DNA of 64,000 bases from positions 32,129,340 through 32,193,339 of the forward strand of contig NC_059077.1 of assembly GCF_020497125.1 (NCBI RefSeq). The letters are read 5' to 3'. This document shows, in pieces, positions 38,604 through 49,988 of this stretch. The translations under genes and the position numbers were made by a program. The notes under the pieces were generated by a model. The model was given only the letters and a program-made list of their open reading frames with translations, ran no database searches and had not been told where the DNA came from. The DNA comes from Mauremys mutica. Taxonomy: Eukaryota > Chordata > Testudines > Geoemydidae. The first letter of the stretch is position 1; the number at the start of each line of letters is the position of its first letter.

Positions 38604-39340
38604 TTAAATAAGGAATATAAGAACATGGGACTCCAAAATATTACTTCGAATTTCACACTCACCAGAGGTTCCTTCCCTGACACCACACTCTGCCAGGATG
38701 CTGTTCTGCAACTGGCTGGACTGCTCCGGGGCTACAAACAGCTCCTGACTCAACAGGAGCATGCATCCCGCACTCGCCTGTCTCCCATTCTCCTCCTCCT
38801 CTTCATCCAAGACCTTCTCCTCAGCATTGTCCATGCTGGCCTGGGACTCCAACTCCTCAGAAGTATCTTGGGGGTCGTGGTTGGGTCGCCACTAAGAATC
38901 ACATGCAGCTCCTTGTAGCAGTGGCACATCTACCACCGGAGCGACTGTTCACTTCCCTTGCCTCTGGTACACCTGCCTCAGTTCCTCGATTTTCACCTGG
39001 TACTGCTGCATGCCCTTGGTGTAGCCCTTCTCCCCCATGCGCAGCATGGTCTGCTCATAGAAGTCTGTCTCTGCGGCTGAATCAGAGCTGTGCCTGCACA
39101 GCTTCTTCTCCTCACAGACCAAGAAGATCCACCACCACCTCCTGTGTACTCCAGACTGGAGTACATTTGGAGCATGGAGCTGCCATGATTAGATGTGCAG
39201 ACGAGCTCTCCATGCCATAAAACAGGAAATGAAAATTCAAAATTCCCAGCCCTTTAATAGGGGAGGGGCTGTTTCCTGTGTACCTAGCTGCTGTGCAGCA
39301 GAGTTGAAAATGTTTACCAGAGCGGTCACAGCAGAGCATT
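38604..39340 (-). pseudogene. Myb/SANT-like transposon protein, N-terminal remnant
   Basis: In shifting minus-strand frames the order is PVWSTQEVVVDLLGL (about 39.12 kb), then a degraded helix region, then a Glu-rich run (LDEEEEENG) and LLLSQELFVAPEQSSQ (about 38.7-38.8 kb). A Trp-containing Myb/SANT-like head, acidic stretch and SQELF motif is the order I associate with Myb/SANT-like proteins of reptile DNA transposons. It is broken by frameshifts and stops and certainly not functional. The identification rests on short motifs. Confidence 0.5.
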
Positions 39341-39694
39341 ATGGGACACCTCCTGGAGGCCAGTTAAACTGATGTAAGCAACGCAATGTCTACACTGCCT
39401 CTATGTCAATCTAACATCAAAATAAGCACTACACCTCTCGCAAAGGTGGAGTAATTAAGTCGACACAGCAGGCAAGTTACGTCAGCAGAAAGGATCTGAT
39501 AGTGTAGACACATTCATTATTAGGTTGACATAAAACAGCTTACATCAATTTAACTGTGTAGTGTAAACCAGGCCTTCCAGCAATCCAGGAATTCATGCAC
39601 AAACAGCACAAGAGGCAAACCAGAATCTTGTGGGATGATAATTTTTGTTGTGTGCTGCCTGTGTACTCAATATATACAAAACCAGAAATACACA

Positions 39695-39862
39695 TGTACA
39701 TATTAGACAAAGTTGGTGAAGTAATACTTTTTATTGGACCAACTTCTGTTGGTGGAAGAGACAAGCTTTCGAGCTATAAAGAGCTCTTGCTCAGGTCTTA
39801 CCAATAAGAGATGTTACCTCACCCACCTTGTCTCTAATATCATGAGACCAACACAGTTACAG
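39695..39862. repeat. Interspersed repeat, Penelope-like type
   Basis: The series aatactttttattggaccaa, cttctgttggtggaagagac, aagctttcgagc and agctcttgctcaggtctt is a known type of short amniote repeat. Its agctttcgagc and ttcaggtct layout parallels the Penelope-like termini elsewhere in the window. Both ends carry opposed gacaaagttggtgaagtaat and ttacctcacccaccttgtct, an imperfect inverted pair. Confidence 0.55.
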
Positions 39863-40297
39863 CAACACTGCAATCAGCATATATTGTTTTATGAAGATTT
39901 ATATTTTTGTTACTAAACAAGCCTCAGTTTGTGAAAATCATCTCCGCCTGCTTTTGTCTTCCTTTCTTGTTTCTGTAGTGAGGTTAACTTGAGATTCATA
40001 GCTTCAATATTTTTCCTAGCTGCTAACTGCTGCCTCCAGCTTGGACTCCCTCTTATTAATTACATTTTAAAAACTGTTAGAACAACATTATTTAGGTTGC
40101 AAATTTAAGCACTTGAAACTTAGGAAACATCAGATTTATGGTTGCCTGTGCAAACTAATTTGTCCCTTTTGTGCATATGAATTATTATGCGGTCTGAAAT
40201 TACATAATCATATACTTTTTTTCTATGGGAAATCAGAGGAAATCTCAAAGATGATTTCATTTAGAAAGGAAAAAGATAAAAACAAATTCCATTACGT

Positions 40298-40630
40298 CAG
40301 TGGGTCCCCAAACTGGCCTGCCACCCTAGAGAGGCATGGAGGAATGTTTGGGAGAGAGGAGCCAGTACCCACAGGGGGTAGGGAGGGAACGCCATGCTTC
40401 CAGCCCCGCTCTGCCCCCAACCCCATTCAGCCCCCATTCCTGCTCCACCTCCAGACCGCAGCTGAACCCTCATTCTCTCCCTGCCCCCAACCCCAGCTCC
40501 TGCTCCACTTCCATCTTCGGCCCAAGCTCCGCTGCTGAGGAAGACTTGGCTGTGCGGTAAGGGGTGGGGGGGGCACGCGAACAGATTCTATTAATGGGGG
40601 GGCATGACTGGAAAAGTTTGCACACCACTG
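40298..40630. mobile_element. Probable hAT-type MITE
   Basis: It begins cagtgggtccccaaact and ends aagtttgcacaccactg, imperfect inverted termini. Flanks cattacgt (40290-40297) and cattatat (40631-40638) differ only where CG became TA, consistent with CpG decay of an 8-bp duplication. The interior is C-rich (cagccccgctctgcccccaa). Frames through it are low-complexity Pro/Ser and not genes. Confidence 0.65.
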
Positions 40631-40959
40631 CATTATATACAACTATATCAAATACCCCACCCCCCAACAAATCATGCATCATTGGTAGGTGAACTGTGTG
40701 AAAGCATGGACTGATTCCAATATAGCTGCTCTGCAATTACTGAGATAGGGACACTTCTTAGAGAAGCTGTCTGAGCCCTAGTAGAATGGGCTCCACCCAG
40801 CATGGGTAGATGTAATCTAGCTAGCTCATAGCATGTTTTAATTAGACATTCCTATTTAGACAACTTTTGGGTGGACATTGCCTGATCTTTAACCCTTTCT
40901 GCACATGCTACAAACAGCTTGAGAGCTCCCCCAAAAGGTCTCATTCTATCAAGGTATTA

Positions 40960-42197
40960 CCCGTATTGTTCCGAGTATAGGCCGCTCCTGATTATAAGCC
41001 GCACCCTTAAAGTTTGGTGCTATTTTAAAAAAATTAAATTTTTAACTTTTTTTAACTTAAAATATGTGGCGGGAGCCGGACGGCCAGAGCCAGGTAGCTG
41101 GCCGGCCAGAGTAGGGCAGCCGGGAAGGGATGCGGGGCCGGGGCCGGAGCCGGGCGGCAGGCGATGCGGCGCCGGGCGGTGGGGGACGCGCGGCCAGGGC
41201 CGGCGCCGGGTGGCGCGAGGCCAGGCAGGGCCGCCCAGAGAATTCCGGGGGCCCGGGGTCTTCGGCAGGGGGGTGGGGGGCCTTCCATTCTGGGACCTGC
41301 CGCCGAAGTGTCCCGAAGACCTGCCGAGGGGCGCCCCCGCCGCCGAATTACCGCCGAAGCGGGACCCACCACTGAAGTGCAGCCCGGTCTTCGGCGGTAA
41401 TTCGGCGGCGAGAGGCCCCGCCGCGGGTCTTCTGGGCACTTCGGTGGCGGGTCCTGGAATGGAAGGGCCCCCCGCCGCCAAATTACCGCCGAAGACCGGG
41501 CTGAACTTCGGCAGCGGGTCCTGCTTGGGCGGTAACTCGCCAGTGGGGGGTCCTTCCGCCCCGGAGCGGCAGGACCCCCCCCCCCCCCCAGGCGAAGACC
41601 AGGAGCAGAAGAAGCTCCTGCGCCCGGCCCCGCAAAAGTTTTCCGGGCCCCCCGGAACGAGTGAAGGACACCGCTCCGGGGGCCCCGAAAAACTCTCGTG
41701 GGGGCCCCTGCTGGGCCCCGGGGGCAAACTGCCCCCTTTGCTCCCCCCCCCCCCGCGGCCCTGAGGCCGGGGCCCGCGGAGGCGGGTACACGGGGCTGGA
41801 GCCGGGCGGCGGGGGAGGCGGGGACGCAGCCGGCGGAGGCAGGTACGTGGGCCTGGGGCCGGAGCGGGGCGGGGACGCACCCGGGGCTGGGGCCGGGCGG
41901 CGCGAGGCCAGGGCCAGTGGAGGCGAGTAGGCGGGGCCGGGGCTGGATGGCGGGGGAGGCGGGGACACTGCTGGGGCAGCCCAGAGCGCTCTGATTCCCC
42001 GCCGCGGCTGGGATTGAAAGCGCTCTGGGCTCCCCACCGCGGCGGGCAGCCCAGAGCGCTCTGATTTCCCGCCGCGGCTGGGATTTGAAGTATTTTTATT
42101 GTTTTTTTTTTTTCAAGTTCCTGATTATAGGCCGCACCCCTAATTTAAAGACTTAAATTAGGGGAAAAAAGTGTGGCCTATACTCAGGACAATACGG
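40960..42197. mobile_element. TIR element with a CpG-rich core
   Basis: The ends are inverted copies: ccgtattgttccgagtatag on the left and tatactcaggacaatacgg on the right, with internal gccgcacccttaaagt and actttaaattagg-like continuations. TA dinucleotides lie at 40958-40959 and 42198-42199, suggesting a Tc1/mariner or Tigger-type TA target. Between them, about 41060-42085 is extremely GC- and CpG-rich with many ccgccgaa/ttcggcgg motifs. The long frames there (for example 41020-41880 and 40919-41764) are composition artefacts: Gly/Pro/Arg-rich, on both strands at once, with no domain. Confidence 0.75.
41978..42090. repeat. Local duplicated palindromic unit
   Basis: The phrase cagcccagagcgctctgat followed by cccgccgcggctgggat occurs twice (near 41980 and 42047). 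Between them lies the inverted form gaaagcgctctgggctcccc. It forms alternating direct and inverted copies inside the CpG-rich core. Confidence 0.75.
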
Positions 42198-43504
42198 TAT
42201 TAAAGAGCCCTACACATGTCAAGGATGTGCACTTTGTCTTCCCTCTGGAGGCTTAGGGAAGAAAACTGGGAATCGGGGGGGTGGGGTGGGGAAATCAGTT
42301 GATTCAAATAAAAATCTGAAATAAATCTGATTAGAACTTAGCATGCTGCTTAAGCATTATCTTAGCTCTGTGAAATAGGGCATAAAGTGGACCAGCCATA
42401 AGGGCCTGAATTTCCTCTGCCCTTCAAAGTCTGCATAGATAGATGGTATAAAGAGCAGAGGCCAGAGGCTTAAAAGGGGTCCCATTAAACCAACTAAAAC
42501 TGTGCTGAGGTTCTAAGATGGAGGGGGCTCCCTAATAGGGGGCAACACATTAATGAGGCCCTTGAGGAATCTTAGGGTTGGCAAAATTTGGTATGACCTG
42601 AAAAGTGGGATGTATTGATATTGCTTCTGAATATTTTCTTATGGAGCTTACTGATAGTCCAGAATATCAGGAAATCAGTTTCTAAGGTGACATTGTGCTG
42701 CTCAAATAGAAAACCTCTTTCATTTAGCTGCATAGGCCAGTCTAGTAGATTTTTTTCTGCTATGCACCAAAATGTTCTGGGCTTCAAATGAATAGATTTT
42801 CTCAATGGAAATTAACCAGCCAGCATCCACACTGCAACAACACTGGGTTCAGGAGCAGATTCTGACCACAGTCCTACTAGATCACATCAGGTAAGAGGTT
42901 ATGTGACTGGAGGCTATACATTCCTTAGGTCTGAATACAAAAACTATATGGGCCACATCTATATGGATAGATGTGCATGATCCCTGGTGTCCATGAGATG
43001 AGAAATGCACTGAACTTGGATCCTGAACCTTCCCTGCCCAACCTCCCTTAAAGAGAATGTCGATATTTCTCATTCTGACCTGTAGTAAACAGGCCCAATC
43101 CTGGTTATCCCCACCTACGGAAGATGGTCTGCAGGGCAGAGTCCTTGACAGTCTACTTGTAGTTGTCTAAGATTCTATAAGTCTGGTAGATGCAGAACCA
43201 CTGATGAGATTTGGTGACAAAGGCACCAGTTCCCAAAATGAACAGATAGTTTGCAGAGCAGAGATAGCCAAATGCTTAGGTTCATAGCATTTCTAAGTAC
43301 TAGGACATTTATGTGGAAGTGAGTCTTCTCAAGAGTCCAGAAGCCTTGGGTTTGAAAGTGGTCTAAGGGAGCTTCCCTCCCCTAACTTTGAGGTATCTGT
43401 CCCCAGCATTTTGGAAGGTAGGGTGAAAAAGTGGTATTCTTTGCACACCCAGCATAGGTCCTTCCATGAATCTAATGATGAGAGGAATTCTAGTAAGACC
43501 TGAA
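42198..43504. other. Intron, nothing recognised
   Basis: Moderately AT-rich. The minus-strand frames at 42572-42805 and 42882-43073 have no domain. No repeat boundary could be defined. Confidence 0.45.
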
Positions 43505-44187
43505 CTCTCATGCCATGTGATCATAGAACCACAGGCTTAGAAGGGACCACAAGGGTCATCTGTCTAACCCCCTGCCAAGATGTAGGATTTGTTGTGTCTA
43601 AACCATCCAAGACAGATGGATATCCTCCCTTTTGAAAACCTCCAGTGAAAGAGCTTCCACAACCTCCTAACACAGTCTGTTCCATTGTCCTACTGTTCTT
43701 ACACAGTTAGGAAGTTTTTCCTGAGATTGAATCCAAATCTGCTATGCTGTAGTTTGAACCCATTGCATCTTGTCCTGCTGTCTGTGGCAAGAGAGAACTT
43801 TTCTCCATCTTTTTTATGGCAGCCTTTCAAATATTTGAAGACTGCGATCATGTCCCTCCCTTAATCTCTTTTCCCAAACTAAGAATAACCAGTTCCTTCA
43901 GCCTTTGCTCATATGGCTTGCATTCCATCCCTTTGATCATGTTTGTCACTTGCCTCTGGATCCTTTCAAGTTTCTCTACATCCTTGCTATACATTGTTGA
44001 CCAAAATTGGACACAGTACTCCAGCTAAAGTCTAACCAGTGCTCAGTAGAGTTGTACTATCACCTTCCCTGATTTGCATGCTAGGCCTCTGTTAATGCAA
44101 CCTAAAATTACATTTGCTTTTTTTTGCAACTGTATTGCGTTGACTCAAGTTGAGGTTGTGATCCATCACAACTCCCAGATCCTTGTC
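43505..44187 (-). mobile_element. CR1 LINE fragment (distal part)
   Basis: Antisense CR1 with the standard block order: tagaagggaccacaagggtc, ctccagtgaaagagcttcc, aggaagtttttcctgagatt, tttgaacccattgcatcttg, tttgaagactgcgatcatgt, cttgcctctggatcctttc and tcacaactcccagatccttg. It is cut at 44187 by a SINE and resumes at 44391. Its 5' side is truncated in the usual CR1 manner. Confidence 0.92.
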
Positions 44188-44390
44188 GGGGAGGGAAGGG
44201 ATAGCTCAGTGGTTTGAGCATTGGCCTGCTAAACCCAGGGTTGTGAGTTCTATCCTTGAGGAAGCCACTTAAGGATCTGGGGCAAAAATCAGTATTTGGT
44301 TCTGCTAGTGAAGGCAGGGGCTAGACTCAATGACTTTTCAAGGTCCCTTCCAGTTCTAGGAGATAGTTATATCTCCAATTATTATTATAA
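44188..44390 (+). mobile_element. tRNA-derived turtle-type SINE nested in CR1
   Basis: The head is gggatagctcagtggtttga (A box) and gggttgtgagttctatcc (B box), a tRNA-like start. The body has gaagccacttaaggatctgg and ctgctagtgaaggcagggg. The tail is ccttccagttctaggagat and an attattattata end. The CR1 sequence continues directly after it, so this SINE inserted later. Confidence 0.88.
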
Positions 44391-44490
44391 GCCAGTTAAC
44401 CTCCATTTGTATTTGTGCATTTGGTTTTTCTTCCTTAAGCATAGCACCTCACAGCTGTATTTGTTAAATTACACTTTGCTGATGTCTGCT
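44391..44490 (-). mobile_element. CR1 LINE fragment (continuation)
   Basis: gccagttaacctccatttgt, tttgtgcatttggtttttc and cagctgtatttgttaaatt continue the CR1 at 43505-44187 after the SINE. Confidence 0.85.
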
Positions 44491-44539
44491 GTATAGATAC
44501 AAAGATTTGCATGGTGCATAGGTGAAGTCTGGCATACTG

Positions 44540-44895
44540 CGGGCATGTTTAGTCTTGAGAAAAAAAATGGCTAGGGGAAGACCTGATAAGTCTTCAAATA
44601 TGGTAAGGACTGTTAAAGAGAGGGCAGTGATCAAATTGTTCCACTAAAGGTAGGACAAGTAATCAGTTTAAACTGCAGCAAGGGAGATTTAGGTTAGATA
44701 TTAGGAAAAACTTTGTAACTATAAGGATATTGAATATGTTACCAAGGGAGGTTGTGGAATCTACTTATTAGAGATTTTTAAGAACAAGTTAGACAAACAT
44801 GCCAGAAAGGCTCTAGGTATACTTGGACCTGCCTCAGCACAGGGGGATGGAATACATGATCTATCGAGGTCCCTTCCAGCCCTACACTTCTATAA
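44540..44895 (+). mobile_element. CR1 LINE 3' end, plus orientation
   Basis: Sense CR1 3' blocks: gaagacctgataagtcttca, gcagcaagggagatttaggt, tattaggaaaaactttgtaa, agggaggttgtggaatctac and gaggtcccttccagccctac. It stops near cttctataa. It lies head-on to the preceding antisense CR1. Frames are broken. Confidence 0.88.
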
Positions 44896-46214
44896 GTGCA
44901 GGAAGCCATATGACGCTGGAGCTAGACACATACAGACATTTGTAGTTGAGCCTGCAGCTGGTTTGATATGGTCTGCCATGGTCTCAAATCTCCCCTGTGG
45001 TAATCAAGCTCTTGCTTGTGAAAAAAACTTACACAGCTCCTGTAAATTCTATTCTTTGGGTTAGCCATCTATTCTTATAGTAGTACTCATCCCCTATATC
45101 CTCCAACGATGTCAGCCTTGATACGCCACTCATCCACTTCTTCTACAGCAGTCAATTACTTTTTCTACACTGCCTCCTACACATGGAATATCCTCTTAAT
45201 TATGATTTACCAAGCTGTTCATTCACTTCTGTTCATTAAATCCCTCCTTCAGACTCCTCTTGACTTGTCAACAAGAAAGGAGTCAACAAACAAACTTCCA
45301 AAATTAAAGCAGCCATGTGATCTTATTGTAATAACTCTGGTCCTTCCTCTACCTAAAATTTCTTACCCCATCTCAACCTCATTCCTTGAATGGCCACAAT
45401 ATTTCAATACTCCAAGATTTCACTGTGAGCTTTTCCTTCATGGCCCGAAACACATACCAATGAAGCAAGGAGCAGGACTCCAGAGAAGTGGTACAGGGCT
45501 TGGGGTGGACCATTGCTGGAAGAAGCTTAGAATTTGCCAGTAGAGAAAACCTCCTCCAGCCTCAATTGGGCAATCAAGAGAAATTTGATAATAAAACTTA
45601 GATTTTTCCATCTCTAATTAATTCTTCAACTCCATCAGTCTGGAAGTTAGAAATATTTCACCACAATTTTCAACCCTCCATTTACAGGATAGTAGATTAA
45701 AAGACCAAATTTGGCTTCTTCGGTCTCTAAAATTACATGACTATATGGATGTAAATGTTATTTGATGTGATTATTCTGAAATGTGTTACTGGGAACTAAA
45801 TCAAGACGATAAAGTATCCACGTCTCAGATACCACCAATAACTAGCACTGATTTTGTTAGTATCATGAAGCCAGCAACCAAAGGAAAACACTGACTAAAC
45901 TACTATCACTCCAGAGGTAATGTCTCCAGATTATGAATAAGACTTCTTGGCCGGACAACGTGAAGAAGTTTGCCATTGGTGCTGTCCTATAGTATCTGTA
46001 CTGTGGATAAACCAAGGGGCTCAGTTTATCCTGGGAACTCACCAGCACTAAATTCATTAATTAAAATGTTAAACAGACAAAGTCAGCTTCTTCCTTGCCA
46101 TTTTTCCAGTCTCTTCACACTCCCTCATTCTCTCATCTCCCACATTTTATACTGAATCAGGTGCAGTTTCTGCTTACAATACCATGCTAGGGCTTTGCTG
46201 GACCTCCAACTCTT
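44896..46214. other. Intron, no gene recognised
   Basis: The 144-residue plus frame at 45109-45543 includes ASYTWNILL and a Leu-rich stretch vaguely like the tail of a retroelement ORF, but I cannot support that. No other features. Confidence 0.4.
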
Positions 46215-46226
46215 CCATTTCATGGT

Positions 46227-46839
46227 AAAGAACAGGAGTACTTGTGGCACCTTAGAGACTAACACATTTATTTGAGCATAAGCTTTCATGGGCTACAACC
46301 CACTTCATCGGATGCATAGAACGGAACACACAATAAGAAGATATATATACATACAGAGAACACGAAAAGGTGGAAGTACCCATATCAACTGTAAGAAGCT
46401 AATTAATTAAGAGAAGCTATCATCAGCAGGGGAGAAAAACTTTTGAAGTGATAATCAAGATGGCCCATTTCAGACAGTTGACAGTGAGGATACTTTAACA
46501 TGGGGAAATAGATTCAATTAGTGTAATGACTGAGCCATTCCCAGTCTCTGTTCAAACCAAAGTTAATGGTATCTAGTTTGCATATTAATTCAAGTTCAGC
46601 AGCTTCTCGTTGGAGTCTGTTTTTGAAGCTTTTCTGTTGCAAAATTGCCACCTTAACGTCTGTCACTAGACAGAGAGATTGAAGTGTTCTCCTACTGGTT
46701 TTTTAATGTTATGATTCCTGATGTTAGATTTGTGTCCGTTTATTCTTTTGCGTAGAGACTGTCTTGTTTGGCCAATGTACATGGCAGAGGGGCATTGTTA
46801 TTTTTGCTGATACAGACTAACAGGGCTGCTACTCTGAAA
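46227..46839 (-). mobile_element. Penelope-like element, internally deleted, with target duplication
   Basis: The 613-bp insertion is flanked by 12-bp direct repeats ccatttcatggt at 46215-46226 and 46840-46851. The left part (gaacaggagtacttgtggca, gcttcatcgg-type block) and the GIY-YIG remnant (cctgatgttagatttgtgtc, ggccaatgtacatggcagag) match the 62.2-kb copy. At about 46800 it jumps to tttgctgatacagactaac and ends gctgctactctgaaac, the opposite terminus of the family. So both ends are kept but nearly all coding sequence is lost. Confidence 0.88.
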
Positions 46840-46851
46840 CCATTTCATGGT

Positions 46852-49071
46852 GTACCTTAGCTAAGTGAGGGGGGGCTATTTATATCTGCACAGTAAAAGT
46901 ACCCTTTGGGGGCATCTGGGTTAAGGAATGCTTAATCTCTTGAGTAGTAGTCTAATCAAAGAAACAGATTATCTCATTTATCAAATTCAAAACTTAATGT
47001 CTTGCAATTTAAGAAGAAAAAAACAAAAGGAATTACACAATTGCTCTGTCAAAAGAGAAACTTAACTCTGGACACTGGACTTGGCAGGCAAATGAAGGAA
47101 GAACAGCGTTTCAAATATTTCAAGTATTTAAGTATTCGTGATTTTAAAGTCTCCACAGATTTTCTTACTGATTCAAAATCTTTTTTTAAAAAACAAAACT
47201 TCTAATATTTCAGAAATTGGATTCAAAACCAGATTCAATGTACCAAGTTAATATTGTTTAAAAATACAATATAATCTGTTCAGCTAAATGATGCAAGAGA
47301 TCAGGATACTCCATGAGTCAAATAATCAGAAAATTTAACATGTTAATTCACTTTTTTGATGTTTAAGAATCTAAAACAGTGTTTGATAAAAGGCAAATGT
47401 CTGCAACAGAGCACAGCAAGCTTTGCTCCCTGTCCCAAACAAATACTAAAGAATGATGAAGAGTTAATGAGACCAAGAACAGCAGATAACATGAAAGTGG
47501 CTGTTTTCTCTATAAGCTGTAAATGAATTTTTTTTTTGTATAATTCTACAGAAACAGAGAACCTGGGTGTATTAGAAGCTCCAGGAGGTAACTAGAATGG
47601 TACAAACATACACCACCTTCCACTACAAGGAGGAGTATTCCTTCAGCCAAACAAAAGGAATAGTACACAATCGGCATCTGTTTCACATAACTGCTTGGCT
47701 GCTGAAAGAAGAAATCTAAAAAAGTATGAGTTTTAACAGTCAGTCCTTAAAGTATTTTAAACAAAACTTCACTGTGCTCTAGCAACTGGACAAGGCTTGC
47801 AATTTTCCAAAGGCTAAGATTGCAAGGTAATTTTTAAATTAATTGAGTACATCACAAATTAAAATCTAAACGGAACTTTTCCCTTTTGATTGACATGCTG
47901 CAATGAATAGTGAACCTTTGAAGACAGATTCCTTTCAGCCTCTCCAGATTCTCAACATCAACTGCCCAGACAAGACTGCTATAGTACAGAAAACAAAACT
48001 CAGCCACAACATATTAGTGTTTGAGAGGGTGTGGGGGGAACAGAGATCTTACAAAACTAACCTAATACAGGCCCCTCTCCCTCAACATCAACAGCAGAAA
48101 TTCCAGGACAAAGTTTAGCAGAGAAAGAGAAGTTACAAAAACTAAACATACACAAACAGAGGAAGGGGAAAAATATCAGGGGCCAACACTGCCTGACAGG
48201 ATCAACACGCTGACGCACTGCAATCAAGTCAAAGGTGTTGCAGTCTTCACGGTGCTTCTACAGAAAATATAAACATATGTAAAAGCTGCCCTGCATCTCT
48301 TTCCAAGTGAGGTCTTCACTTTTCAGCCCTCCAGAAAGCCCTACCTCCTCTTAAGAATCTTCACTCTAATGCAACAGAAAACATCCCTCCCACTTCAAAA
48401 CATTATTAAAAATACCCAACCATCAGGCTGGGCACTGAAGCCCTTGAGTCTAAACCAGTATCTAGCTACCTGACATCTACCTTTAACTGACTACATTTAG
48501 ACTCCAAAATTTGGCCCCAAGTGACTTTACTTTGCGACATTGGGAAAGAATTGCACAGCTAAATAGAACTCAGATGTCACTCAGGCACAATGGTGACAAG
48601 TACAATATAAATGCATAGACAAATATGTCATAATTAAGGCTACAATTCTGTCATAAAGGTCACTGATTCCATGACTTTCCAGGACCTCTGACTTCTTCTG
48701 GGCCAGCCCAGAGCCATCGGAACAGTGGTCTCCGGCCCGCCAGAGCAGCGGCTGGGGTTGGGTCAGCTGCAAGCCCTGGCAGCACTCTGTCCTTTATACA
48801 GTGAAGTGAAAGTAAAATATCGATCAAATATGCAAGTGATTAAAAGTGTTATACCTCCAAGTTCTTTTACATTCAAGACGGCATTCTGGAATGGCACTGC
48901 TTTTATGCTAAAACCTAAAATTAGAAACAAAAAGTGTTAGTAACTTATTTGGTAAGGTATTTTAAAATAGACTGTATCCATTAAAACTATTGCGTTCACT
49001 GTGGTTTTAGATAAGCTACTCAGTCACATTAAATATAGATTGGACAGAAGCAAATCAATGAATACAAGTAG
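46852..49071. other. Intron; one possible repeat trace
   Basis: AT-rich. At 48630-48800 the stretch gattccatgactttccagg, acctctgacttcttctggg and gcggctggggttgggtcagc resembles part of a reptile DNA transposon built of 'tgactt' phrases, but its ends are unclear. No exon seen. Confidence 0.45.
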
Positions 49072-49079
49072 ACCTATAA

Positions 49080-49988
49080 GGAGGGCCCTACCAAATTCAC
49101 GGTCCATTTTGGTTAATTTCAGAGTCGTAGGATTTTTAAAATAGTAAATTTCATGGTTTTAGATATTTAAATCTGAAATTTCACAGTATTGTAACCATGG
49201 GGGTCCCAACCAAAAGGTGTGGGGGGGGAAGTGTCTCAGTATTGCCACCCTTACTTCTGTGCTACTGCCTTCAGAGTTGGGCAGCCCAAGGGCAGCTGCT
49301 GGCTAGGTGCCCAAATCTGAAGGCAGCACCACTGCCAGCAGCAGTGCAGAAGTAAGGGGGTGGCAATACCATACCAAGACACCCTCAATTCTGCACTGCT
49401 GCTGGTGGCGGCGATGCCTTCTGAGCTGAGCTCCCAGCCTACAGATGCAAAGCTTCCTACAGCCAGGGAGGTTCCCAGAGGTGGGTCTGACCCTGCCCTG
49501 GGAGCAGCCTGTGCAGGGAAAGAGGACGTCCTGTCCCTCCTCAGACCATCCGGGACTAGCAACTGGAGTCTGGTGCAAAGTAGAAACCCCTGGCCAGGGC
49601 ACCCCCAGTCCCACCTCTTCCCAGCTCCAGGTACAGCACTTGGGAGTTAAAGGGACCTTGGGCTGGCTGTAGGAGAGGGGCAGGGGGTTATCATGGTGAC
49701 CCCTGACCACAGGGCCCTGGACAATTGCCCAGTTGCCCACCTGTAAGGTTGGCCCTGCTCCCCCCCCCACAAAAAGTGACAACCTCCCCATACCATGCCA
49801 CCCTCACTTCTGTGCGCTACTGGTGGCAGCACTACCTTCAGAGCTGGGCTCCTGGCCAGCAGGTGCTGCTCTCTGGGCACACAGCTCTGTGAAATCTGGT
49901 TTCCCCTACAATAGCCAGATTTCACGGGGGAGATCAGATTTCACAGTCTGACACACATTTTTCACAGCCATGAATTTGGTAGGGCCGT
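49080..49988. mobile_element. hAT-like element with palindromic interior
   Basis: A 909-bp element with ends ggagggccctaccaaattca and atgaatttggtagggccgt, inverted copies of each other. It is flanked by the 8-bp duplication acctataa at 49072-49079 and 49989-49996. The interior contains opposed copies of cacccttacttctg/cagaagtaaggg and cagccagg-type blocks, giving extended foldback potential. The long frames on both strands (for example 49303-49791) arise from this GC-rich palindrome and show no transposase. Confidence 0.9.

Larger units (their letters stand above)
35798..39576. mobile_element. Degraded TIR DNA transposon with Myb/SANT-like remnants
   Basis: The left end aaggacacatctacactac and right end gtagtgtaaaccaggcctt are imperfect inverted repeats. 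The next internal segments (cttaagtcaacttcagttaa on the left; aattaagtcgacacagc on the right) share the aagtcgac theme of a common reptile DNA transposon. Minus-strand fragments inside resemble Myb/SANT-like proteins of Harbinger-type elements. A plus-strand CR1 sits inside at about 36745-37373. No convincing target duplication was found, so class assignment is tentative. Confidence 0.55.

Noticed and set aside
41020..41880. Long open frames of 281-286 residues on both strands at 40.9-42.0 kb
   Set aside because: They lie in extremely GC-rich repeat sequence, occur in several frames at once, are Gly/Pro/Arg-rich without domains, and sit inside a TIR-bounded element.
44188..44240. Possible tRNA gene
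   Set aside because: A and B boxes are present but no cloverleaf closes; the sequence continues into a SINE body and is repeated at 19.0-19.2 kb.
45109..45543. Possible retroelement ORF tail
   Set aside because: A few residues are suggestive, but I found no conserved motif or flanking element boundary.
49303..49791. 162-residue minus-strand frame
   Set aside because: It lies within the palindromic hAT-like element and has no transposase motifs.
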